From an uncultured Collinsella sp. (GTDB lineage: Bacteria > Actinomycetota > Coriobacteriia > Coriobacteriales > Coriobacteriaceae): a stretch of 6,055 nucleotides of DNA. Position numbers and translations under genes: made by a program. Shown here in pieces: positions 1-5,403 of the stretch (its first letter is position 1; every line of letters starts with the position of its first letter). The notes under the pieces were generated by a model. The model was not told where the DNA came from, ran no database searches, and saw only the letters and a list, made by a program, of their open reading frames with translations. The stretch covers positions 1-6,055 of the forward strand of contig CABSBA010000098.1 in the NCBI GenBank assembly GCA_902475825.1, written 5' to 3'.

Positions 1-47
1 AAGAAAACTCTCCCGCTGTTTAGGATTTGCATAAACAACGGGAGAGT
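1..47 (-). terminator. Rho-independent terminator ending the leftward lipid-kinase unit
   Basis: Positions 7-22 and 32-47 form a 16-bp inverted repeat with one mismatch (position 16 against 38) and a 9-nt loop. Read on the minus strand, the hairpin is followed at once by TTTTCTT (positions 7 down to 1). The GC-rich outer part of the stem (ACTCTCCCG) adjoins the U-tract, as expected of an intrinsic terminator. On the plus strand the hairpin is followed by CGATAACT, so I call it for the minus strand only. It lies 33 bp past the stop codon of the 30-residue ORF and so closes the unit of lipid kinase plus small membrane protein. Confidence 0.88.
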
Positions 48-80
48 CGATAACTGGATGAATATCATACCAATGTGGAT

Positions 81-173
81 TTACTTCTTTCGGCGGTGGA
101 TCACATTGATGGCGTAACCAACGAGCATGGCCAAGACGATGACGATAAAGCCAATCAGGGGATTGTCGTTCAT
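81..173 (-). CDS. 30-residue single-span membrane protein downstream of the lipid kinase
   Basis: The ATG at 173 opens a 30-codon frame ending in TAA at 81-83. The start is supported by a strong AGGAGG (184 down to 179) five bases upstream, and this motif overlaps the TAG stop of the kinase gene, which suggests translational coupling. The protein has a short polar N-terminus (MNDNP), a hydrophobic stretch from about residue 6 to 25, and a basic tail HRRKK at 26-30. Under the positive-inside rule this predicts one membrane span with the N-terminus outside and the C-terminus in the cytoplasm. A terminator follows 33 bp later, so it is the last gene of its unit. I do not recognise a family and assign no function. 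It may be an accessory to the kinase, whose substrates are membrane lipids, but that is inference from position only. Confidence 0.72.
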   Translation of the reverse strand: MNDNPLIGFIVIVLAMLVGYAINVIHRRKK

Positions 174-178
174 GGGGT

Positions 179-184
179 CCTCCT
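179..184 (-). promoter_or_regulatory. Shine-Dalgarno AGGAGG of the small membrane protein, overlapping the kinase stop
   Basis: On the minus strand the sequence reads TAGGAGGACCCCATG. The TAG is the kinase stop codon, and AGGAGG shares its last two bases. The five-base spacer to ATG is close to optimal. A ribosome finishing the kinase would therefore sit on the initiation region of the small ORF, a common arrangement for translational coupling. The match to the anti-SD sequence is the best on this side of the window and far better than that of the kinase itself. Confidence 0.7.
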
Positions 185-1100
185 ATTTTCCGAGCGGTGA
201 AAAATCGTCGACGATGAGGTCGAGACATTGCGGCAGCGCGCGAGCGCCAAAGACGCCGGAGTTGCTGGAGATGATCTCTCCATCGAACTGCATACCCAGC
301 GATGGCGTGCAGGTGATCTTGGCTTCCTTGGTCTGGATGATCTTAAACTGCGGACGGCCGAGCACTTTGCCAGCGGGGTCGAGCGCGGCGGTAATTACCG
401 TGGGGAGCAGCTGCATCGTGCGCACGGGCTCAATAACGACGATGTCGACCATGCCGTCGTCCATGCGGCAGTTGGGGAACAGGTTGATGTCGTTTTGGAT
501 GACCGAGGTATTGCCTGCCATGCAGCAGATGCCGTCGAGCTCCTCGACAATGCCGTCGTGCTCAATGGTAAAGTGCGCCACCGTGGGGTTGGGCGTGGCG
601 AGCGCGGAGAGGAAGTAGGCGATCTCGCCAATGTCGTTTTTGGTGGGAGCGGCCTTCATCATGATCTCGGCGTCGAAGCCCGAGCCGGCGATGATGATAA
701 AGCCGTGGCGCTTCTCGTTGCCGTTCTCGTCGAGCCAAAAGAGCTCACCCATGTCCACTTTGACCGTGCGGCCGTCGCGGCAAGCCTTGGCGAGTGCCGC
801 CGCCTCGGGGGCATTGCCGATGTTGTTAAAGAACAGGCAGGCCGTGCCGGAGGGGAAGACAAGCGTGGGGACACCGCACCCGCGCATCTGGTCGAGCACG
901 TTGGAGACGGTGCCGTCGCCGCCCGAAACGACCACGCGATCGAACTCGCGAACGTCCGCTACCGCGTCCTCGGGCTCCATGCCATCGCCGATAAAACGCA
1001 TCACGACCTCGTCGCCGCCCTGCGCGAGGGCGTGCGTGAACGCGTAGATTTCATCTGAGCTGGGGCCCGATGCCGGGTTGTGGATGATAAGGCAGCGCAT
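183..1100 (-). CDS. Diacylglycerol kinase / YegS-DgkB-type lipid kinase family protein
   Basis: This 305-residue protein belongs to the DAGK catalytic-domain superfamily, whose members phosphorylate diacylglycerol or related lipids (also sphingoid bases) with ATP at the inner face of the membrane. Visible landmarks are the N-terminal strand and loop IIHNPASG (residues 5-12), the nucleotide-binding SGGDGT (59-64), PSGT (83-86), GSGFDAEIM (139-147), DDGMVDIVVI (214-223) and the C-terminal FDGE (272-275), whose DGE holds the expected catalytic Glu. Length fits the soluble bacterial enzymes of about 300 residues, and no membrane segment is evident. The stretch after PSGT reads ACLFFNNIG, where relatives usually have GT-x-NDFA, so the second glycine-rich loop is divergent. 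The ATG at 1100 begins at the canonical N-terminus; its Shine-Dalgarno is weak (GGGAA, 1108-1112). It is followed by the 30-residue membrane protein. The true lipid substrate cannot be read from sequence. Confidence 0.88.
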   Translation of the reverse strand: MRCLIIHNPASGPSSDEIYAFTHALAQGGDEVVMRFIGDGMEPEDAVADVREFDRVVVSGGDGTVSNVLDQMRGCGVPTLVFPSGTACLFFNNIGNAPEAAALAKACRDGRTVKVDMGELFWLDENGNEKRHGFIIIAGSGFDAEIMMKAAPTKNDIGEIAYFLSALATPNPTVAHFTIEHDGIVEELDGICCMAGNTSVIQNDINLFPNCRMDDGMVDIVVIEPVRTMQLLPTVITAALDPAGKVLGRPQFKIIQTKEAKITCTPSLGMQFDGEIISSNSGVFGARALPQCLDLIVDDFSPLGK

Positions 1101-1128
1101 ACTTACGTTCCCGTTCTGTGACTAACCG

Positions 1129-1136
1129 AGTATAGT
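1129..1136. promoter_or_regulatory. Overlapping divergent -10 elements between the kinase and rnd
   Basis: The sequence AGTATAGT contains TATAGT on the plus strand (1131-1136) and TATACT on the minus strand (1129-1134), sharing the self-complementary TATA. Each matches the TATAAT consensus at five of six positions. No good -35 sits 16-18 bp away on either side (plus: TTCCCG at 1108-1113; minus: GGATAT at 1152-1157). Placement in the 98-bp spacer suits both genes, giving leaders of roughly 25 nt for the kinase and 55 nt for rnd. Start sites are inferred. Confidence 0.4.
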
Positions 1137-1198
1137 TGTAGAGCAATGCCGATATCCTACCCGTGTTTTTCGGGCCTAACCTTATTCGATGGGTTGAT

Positions 1199-2332
1199 AT
1201 GTACATTTCCACACATCAGGCTCTGGTCGACTTTTGCCAGCGCGCCCGCGAGTTCGACGCGATCGCCGTCGATACCGAGTTTTTGCGCGAGCGCACGTTT
1301 CATCCGCGCCTGTGCCTGGTCCAGATTGCCACCCCCGCCGAGAGTGTCGCTGTCGATCCGCTGGTGATCGACGACCTGTCGCCGCTTGCCGAGCTTATGG
1401 CCGACGAGGGCGTGGTCAAGGTATTCCATGCTTGCTCACAGGACATGGAAGTTATGCTCCATACCGTGGGTGCGCTGCCGCGTCCGATTTTTGACACGCA
1501 GGTCGCCGCCGCCTTTTTGGGCGAGCGTCAGCAGATTTCCTACGGTGCGCTCGTGCAGACGTTTTGCGGCGTTTCATTGCCTAAGACCGAGTCACTGACC
1601 GACTGGTCGCGCCGCCCGCTGAGCGATAAGCAGATCGAGTACGCGATCGATGACGTCAAGTACTTAATCGTCGCCTATACCGAGATGATGAGCCGCCTGC
1701 GTGAGCTGGGCCGCGTGGACTGGGTGCTCGACGAGTTGCGTCCTTTGGCCGACGAGTCGCACTACCGCGCCGACCGCCATGAGGCATTCCGCAAGGTCAA
1801 ACGCATCAACTCGTGTAGCCGCCATCAGCTGGGCATTGCGCGCGAGCTTGCCGCTTGGCGCGAGGACCGCGCCGAGCGTCGCAACATCCCGCGCAAGTGG
1901 GTCATGTCCGACGATACGCTGCTGGCCCTGGTTAAGCGCAATCCCGTGCGTGTCGAGGAGTTCCGTAGCATCCGCGGTACCGACCAGCTGGGGGAGCGCG
2001 ACGTGGATGGCGCGTTGATGGCCATCAAGCGCGGCGCAAGCTGTCCGCACGATCGCCTGCCGCTCATGGTGCGCGGGCACCGTCAGATTTCGCCGGAGTT
2101 GGAGAGCGTGACGGACCTGATGTATGCGCTCATTCGCCTGGTTGCCGAGCGTTCGGGCGTGGCGACCTCGGTCATTGCCTCGCGCGATGACCTGGCCGAC
2201 TATATTGAGCATCCCGAGCAGAGCCCCCTGCGCGAAGGTTGGCGCTTTGAGCTCGTGGGCTCGCGCCTGGACGATTTGCTCTCGGGCAACATGGGGCTCA
2301 CCGTGAAGGACGGAAAGATTGAATTGTTATAG
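1199..2332 (+). CDS. rnd: Ribonuclease D
   Basis: RNase D is a 3'-to-5' exoribonuclease of the DEDDy family that takes part in tRNA 3'-end maturation and trimming of small structured RNAs in the cytoplasm. From the ATG at 1199 the protein has 377 residues, close to the 375 of the E. coli enzyme. Exo I is DTEFLRE with D25 and E27, Exo II is HACSQDMEV with D82, and Exo III is YAIDD with Y148 and D152. From memory the E. coli residues are D28, E30, D85, Y151 and D155, a constant offset of three, which argues for this start. An in-frame GTG at 1163 would add 12 unconserved residues and has no Shine-Dalgarno. After the exonuclease domain (about 1-190) come HRDC-like helical segments, the first around 205-285 and a second around 295-365. 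The ATG has only a poor Shine-Dalgarno (GATGGG, 1188-1193). It diverges from the kinase and precedes the zinc peptidase by 64 bp. Confidence 0.93.
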   Translation: MYISTHQALVDFCQRAREFDAIAVDTEFLRERTFHPRLCLVQIATPAESVAVDPLVIDDLSPLAELMADEGVVKVFHACSQDMEVMLHTVGALPRPIFDTQVAAAFLGERQQISYGALVQTFCGVSLPKTESLTDWSRRPLSDKQIEYAIDDVKYLIVAYTEMMSRLRELGRVDWVLDELRPLADESHYRADRHEAFRKVKRINSCSRHQLGIARELAAWREDRAERRNIPRKWVMSDDTLLALVKRNPVRVEEFRSIRGTDQLGERDVDGALMAIKRGASCPHDRLPLMVRGHRQISPELESVTDLMYALIRLVAERSGVATSVIASRDDLADYIEHPEQSPLREGWRFELVGSRLDDLLSGNMGLTVKDGKIELL

Positions 2333-2396
2333 GGAAGCCTAGTCGGCTGAGTGGGTAGAATGCCTCCAACGTGTAATTCGATTCGGAGGAATTCGC

Positions 2397-3101
2397 ATGC
2401 CCTATTACTATGGTTACGGCTTTGGCATCGACCCGCTGTACCTGCTGGTTGTCCTTGTTTGTACGGTGCTTGGTCTTGCGGCGCAGAGCTATATCAACTC
2501 GACGTACAAGACCTGGTCCAAGGTTCGCTCGGACGGCGACACGGGTGCCACGGTCGCTCGCCGCATGCTCGACGCCAACGGTTGCAACGCCGTGGGTATC
2601 AAGGGTGTTGCCGGTGAGCTCACCGACCACTACAACCCGCAGGATAACAACCTGTATCTCTCGGACGCTAACCGTTCGGGCGGATCGGTCGCAAGCGTTG
2701 CCGTGGCCTGCCACGAGGCGGGTCATGCCGCCCAGCGTCAGAGCGGTTACGCCATGATGAAGGTTCGCACCGCCCTGGTCCCGGTCGTCAACTTTACCCA
2801 GAACACCTGGACCATCGTGTTGCTCTTGGGCCTGTTTATGAACATCGCGGGGCTCACGACCCTCGCGCTGGTCTTCTTCTCGTTTAGCGTGTTGTTCCAG
2901 CTGGTTACGCTGCCGGTCGAGATTGATGCCAGCCGACGTGCTGTGGCGTACATCGAGCAGTCGGGTATGAGTTCCAAGCAGGTCAACGGCGCCAAGAAGG
3001 TGCTGACGGCAGCGGCGCTTACCTATGTGGCCGCAGCGCTCACTTCGATCATTCAGCTGCTCTACCTGATGGCCCGCTACAACAGAAACTCCAACCGATA
3101 A
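2397..3101 (+). CDS. YugP-type neutral zinc metallopeptidase, membrane protein
   Basis: This 234-residue integral membrane protein matches the YugP/Zn_peptidase_2 family, putative zinc proteases of largely unknown substrate. The family signature is visible: HEAGH at 106-110 (the HExxH zinc motif, H106, E107, H110), and LPVEIDASRRA at 172-182, whose Glu175 is the likely third zinc ligand by analogy with other membrane gluzincins. A hydrophobic segment lies at about 13-30. Further spans lie at about 138-153, 154-172 and 203-225. The N-terminus MPYYYGYGFG is typical of the family in my recollection. The ATG has an excellent GGAGGA (2385-2390) six bases upstream. A possible -10 TAGAAT (2356-2361) lies in the 64-bp gap after rnd but lacks a convincing -35, so it may be read from its own weak promoter or through from rnd. 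Catalytic activity is inferred from motifs. Confidence 0.9.
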   Translation: MPYYYGYGFGIDPLYLLVVLVCTVLGLAAQSYINSTYKTWSKVRSDGDTGATVARRMLDANGCNAVGIKGVAGELTDHYNPQDNNLYLSDANRSGGSVASVAVACHEAGHAAQRQSGYAMMKVRTALVPVVNFTQNTWTIVLLLGLFMNIAGLTTLALVFFSFSVLFQLVTLPVEIDASRRAVAYIEQSGMSSKQVNGAKKVLTAAALTYVAAALTSIIQLLYLMARYNRNSNR

Positions 3102-3114
3102 CAAATTGGCTTGA

Positions 3115-3149
3115 CAGGCGCCGTGGGGGTTTGTGTCCCTGCGGCGCTG
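3115..3149 (+). repeat. Strong GC-rich hairpin between the zinc peptidase and xseA
   Basis: Two arms, 3115-3129 and 3136-3149, pair along about 14 bp with one bulged G (3118) and a few G-U pairs, around the loop TTTGTG (3130-3135). It begins 13 bp after the zinc peptidase stop codon. The distal side reads TACTATGAG rather than a run of T, so it is not a canonical intrinsic terminator. It could still be a U-less terminator of the kind proposed in actinobacteria, a 3'-end stabiliser of the upstream mRNA, or a leader structure of xseA. The structure is seen directly; its role is inferred. Confidence 0.5.
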
Positions 3150-3216
3150 TACTATGAGTTGGACTTAAATTTGCACGGGGCCGGAGCCTCTGTGCTCGAT
3201 AACGAAAGGAGGCCGC

Positions 3217-4668
3217 GTGGCAGGCTGGAACCTAACCGGCAATGCCGTTTCCGCCGAGTTCGACGGTTCGGACGATCAGGAGCGCAAAGAGCTCAGCGTG
3301 AGCCAGGCAGTGGAGATCGCCGCCGGTGCGCTCGATGCCATTCCGCAGCTGAGCGTTCTGGGCGAGGTTACGGGTTTTCGTGGTCCTAATGCCCGAAGCG
3401 GCCACTGCTATTTCCAGATCAAGGACGACTCGGCCGCCGTCGACTGCATTATCTGGAAGGGCGCCTATCTCAAGCGCACGTTCGATTTGCGCGACGGCAT
3501 GCAGGTGAGCTTTAAGGGCAGCTTCAATCTCTATAAGGCCACGGGCCGCATGAGCTTTGTCGCTCGCTCATTCTCGCTGGCGGGGGAGGGTCTGCTGCGT
3601 CAACAAGTGGCGCAACTGGCCGAAAAGCTACGCCGCGAGGGCCTGATGGACGAAGCGCGTAAGCGCCGCATCCCGGTGTTCTGCTCGCGCGTGGCGGTCG
3701 TCACCTCGCTTTCGGGTGCCGTAATCGACGACGTCAAGCGCACGCTGCGCCGTCGCAACCCGCTCGTCGAGCTCGTTTGCGTGGGTGCCAAGGTTCAAGG
3801 TGAGGGTGCGCCGGCAGAGCTCATTGAGGGCTTGCGCCGCGCCGCTTCCATTGCGCCGGCGCCCGACTGCATCTTGCTGGTGCGCGGCGGCGGCTCCTTC
3901 GAGGACCTCATGACCTTTAATGACGAGGAGCTTGCCCGCGCGGTGGCGGCTTGTCCTGTGCCCGTGGTGACCGGCATTGGCCATGAGCCCGATACCTCGA
4001 TTTGCGACATGGTGAGCGACCGCCGCGCCTCCACGCCCACGGCGGCGGCAGAATCGGTGGCGCCGGCTATGACGGAGTTGGCCGATGTGCTCGAGGCACG
4101 CCATCAGCGTCTTGGCGCCGCGATGGCATCGATGATTGGGTCGAATCAGGTCGACCTGGAGATGCTCGATCAGCGTGGTCGCCGCGCTTGGAATACCTAT
4201 ACGGCCCGTCTGGGCGATGCACTCGATGCCGCCGCCTGCCGCCCGTGCCTCAACGACCCCACATTTATGGTCGAGCGTCGCGAGTCTGAGCTTGCCTTAA
4301 CGGCCGATCGTTTGTCCGGTGCCATAACGCGCTCGGTCGGGGCCTTCCGCTCCAACTTCGAGCGTCTGCCCGAGCGCTTGATCGCAAGCACTTCAGGGCT
4401 CGATGGTAAACGCCATGCGCTCACGCTTGCGAGTTCCCGTCTGGAGCATCAGGGACGTACGATGCTCAGCAAACCCACGTCTGACCTGGGCCGAGCTGCC
4501 GCGTCGCTCGATGCCTTGTCGCCGCTCAAGGTGCTTGCCCGCGGCTATTCCATCGCGTACAGCGATGATGGTGTGGCTACGAGCGCCAAGACCTTTAAGC
4601 CCGGCGATGCCATCCGCGTGCGCATGGCAGACGGCAACGTGGCGGCAACGGTCGATACGGTCGAGTAA
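3217..4668 (+). CDS. xseA: Exodeoxyribonuclease VII large subunit
   Basis: XseA is the catalytic subunit of exonuclease VII, which degrades single-stranded DNA from both ends to oligonucleotides and acts in repair and damage tolerance together with several XseB copies. The 483-residue protein has an N-terminal OB fold (about 25-122, including LGEVTGFR at 48-55 and HCYFQIKDD at 63-71) and then the catalytic domain from about 145. Conserved signatures are GAVIDDV (167-173), VRGGGSFEDL (222-231) and GIGHEPDTS (253-261) followed by RASTPTAAAE (270-279). D171 or D172, R223, H256 and D259 correspond to residues reported as essential in E. coli. A long helical region (about 280-425) ends in LSPLKVLARGYSI (434-446) and a small C-terminal strand domain. 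Translation starts at GTG 3217 after AAAGGAGG (3205-3212). It is slightly longer than the 456-residue E. coli protein because of an extra acidic N-terminal segment. xseB follows after 42 bp. Confidence 0.96.
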   Translation: MAGWNLTGNAVSAEFDGSDDQERKELSVSQAVEIAAGALDAIPQLSVLGEVTGFRGPNARSGHCYFQIKDDSAAVDCIIWKGAYLKRTFDLRDGMQVSFKGSFNLYKATGRMSFVARSFSLAGEGLLRQQVAQLAEKLRREGLMDEARKRRIPVFCSRVAVVTSLSGAVIDDVKRTLRRRNPLVELVCVGAKVQGEGAPAELIEGLRRAASIAPAPDCILLVRGGGSFEDLMTFNDEELARAVAACPVPVVTGIGHEPDTSICDMVSDRRASTPTAAAESVAPAMTELADVLEARHQRLGAAMASMIGSNQVDLEMLDQRGRRAWNTYTARLGDALDAAACRPCLNDPTFMVERRESELALTADRLSGAITRSVGAFRSNFERLPERLIASTSGLDGKRHALTLASSRLEHQGRTMLSKPTSDLGRAAASLDALSPLKVLARGYSIAYSDDGVATSAKTFKPGDAIRVRMADGNVAATVDTVE

Positions 4669-4710
4669 GCCGCATTTCATAGCGATAAACCTTTAGGAAA
4701 GGAAACAGAT

Positions 4711-4977
4711 ATGGCAGAGAAGACCCCGGTCGAGCAGCTTACGTACAAGCAGGCCTCGCAGGAGCTGGAGCTCATCATTCGCAGCTTGGAGTCGGGCGAT
4801 ATGGAGCTCGAGGAGTCGCTCGAGAGCTATACCCGCGGCGTCGAGCTCCTCAAGAGCCTGCGCACCCGCCTGTCCGATGCCGAGCAGAAGGTCTCGGTGC
4901 TCCTTAAGGACGTCGACGGCAACGATGTGCTCGCCGACGGCGAAGCCGCCAACACCGATGACAACCTCTCGTTCTAA
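4711..4977 (+). CDS. xseB: Exodeoxyribonuclease VII small subunit
   Basis: XseB is the small non-catalytic subunit that binds the extended helices of XseA and is required for a functional, controlled exonuclease VII. The 88-residue protein has the family pattern: LTYKQASQELELIIRSLESG (residues 10-29), the acidic LEESLESYTRGVELLK (33-48), and a second helix with RLSDAEQKV (53-61). Together these make the helical hairpin of the family. The tail after about residue 67 is acidic and probably disordered, ending DDNLSF. ATG 4711 follows an AGGAAAGGAAA ribosome-binding region (4695-4705). A short hairpin (CCTTT 4690-4694 with AAAGG 4698-4702) could partly mask it and favour coupling to xseA translation. 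Position directly after xseA agrees with the two subunits being made together. Confidence 0.96.
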   Translation: MAEKTPVEQLTYKQASQELELIIRSLESGDMELEESLESYTRGVELLKSLRTRLSDAEQKVSVLLKDVDGNDVLADGEAANTDDNLSF

Positions 4978-4984
4978 CCATTCC

Positions 4985-5007
4985 GACCAAATATAATTAC
5001 CTTGGTC
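4985..5007 (+). promoter_or_regulatory. Consensus -10 TATAAT inside a GACCAA/TTGGTC dyad before the HIT gene
   Basis: TATAAT at 4992-4997 is a perfect -10 match in the 49-bp gap between xseB and the HIT gene. It is bracketed by GACCAA (4985-4990) and TTGGTC (5002-5007), a perfect 6-bp inverted repeat with an 11-bp centre. A predicted start around 5004-5006 would give a leader of about 22 nt. The -35 region falls in the end of xseB (around 4969-4974, TCGTTC) and is poor, so the promoter may be weak, activator-dependent or an AT-rich coincidence. The dyad looks like an operator because a protein bound there would cover the -10. Confidence 0.45.
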
Positions 5008-5026
5008 TGCGAGAAAGGAACCAACC

Positions 5027-5362
5027 ATGTGTGATTGCATCTTCTGCAAAATTGCCAACCACGAGATCCCCTCGACCGTTGTCTATGAGGACGACCGGGT
5101 CATCGCCTTCGACGACCTCAACCCCCAGGCGCCGGTCCACACCCTCGTGATCCCCAAGAAGCACTACAGCGACATCGCCGACAACGTGCCTGCCGAGACC
5201 ATGGGCGCCATGGCCCACGCCATCCAGGAGGTCGCTAAGGCCAAGGGCCTGGAGGACGGTTTCCGCGTCATCTCCAACAAGGGCGTCAACGCCGGTCAGA
5301 CCGTCATGCACTTCCACATGCACGTCCTCGGCGGCAAGAACCTGGGCGAGAACCTCATCTGA
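5027..5362 (+). CDS. HIT family protein (Hint/HinT-like nucleotide hydrolase)
   Basis: Histidine-triad proteins of this branch hydrolyse nucleoside phosphoramidates and aminoacyl- or lysyl-AMP adducts in the cytoplasm, usually as homodimers. The 111-residue protein covers the whole family domain. The triad HFHMHVLGG lies at 95-103 (H95, H97, H99), with Q91 upstream in GQTVMH. The N-terminal DCIFCKI (3-9) supplies C4 and C7, which with H46 (IPKKHY) and H95 could form the structural zinc site found in many bacterial members. PVHTLVIPKKHY (36-47) is the conserved strand carrying H38. The ATG follows AAAGGAA (5014-5020) by six bases. Codons are strongly GC-ending (ATC, GTC, AAG, AAC), suggesting good expression compared with the lysR that follows. 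A perfect TATAAT upstream suggests its own promoter. No terminator is visible before lysR. The exact substrate is not decided by sequence. Confidence 0.95.
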   Translation: MCDCIFCKIANHEIPSTVVYEDDRVIAFDDLNPQAPVHTLVIPKKHYSDIADNVPAETMGAMAHAIQEVAKAKGLEDGFRVISNKGVNAGQTVMHFHMHVLGGKNLGENLI

Positions 5363-5403
5363 GGACGCACAGCCCGTCGCCTTGGCTGCCTTTGGAGTAA
5401 CCT

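Noticed and set aside
228..1058. 276-codon open frame on the plus strand opposite the lipid kinase
   Set aside because: It is antisense to a gene with clear kinase motifs. Its composition (Val, Ala, Asp, His, Arg rich) is that of a GC-rich shadow frame, and I recognise no domain.
1160..1174. CCCG...CGGG mini-hairpin in the rnd leader
   Set aside because: The stem is only 4 bp around a 7-nt loop with no T-run after it, so it is too weak to call as a regulatory element.
1163..1198. Upstream GTG start for rnd adding 12 residues
   Set aside because: It has no Shine-Dalgarno, and the added residues are not part of the RNase D fold. The ATG at 1199 puts the catalytic residues at a constant offset of three from E. 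coli RNase D.
1664..2212. 182-codon open frame on the minus strand opposite rnd
   Set aside because: It lies wholly inside the rnd coding sequence, shows no recognisable domain, and is explained by GC-rich codon bias.
2298..3104. 268-codon open frame on the minus strand opposite the zinc peptidase
   Set aside because: It is a shadow of the peptidase, which has HEAGH and membrane segments. The reverse frame shows no motif, has a low-complexity polar composition and spans the intergenic gap.
3111..3116. Perfect TTGACA as a -35 for xseA
   Set aside because: At 16-18 bp downstream there is only GC-rich hairpin sequence and no -10. The nearest -10-like TACTAT (3150-3155) is 33 bp away.
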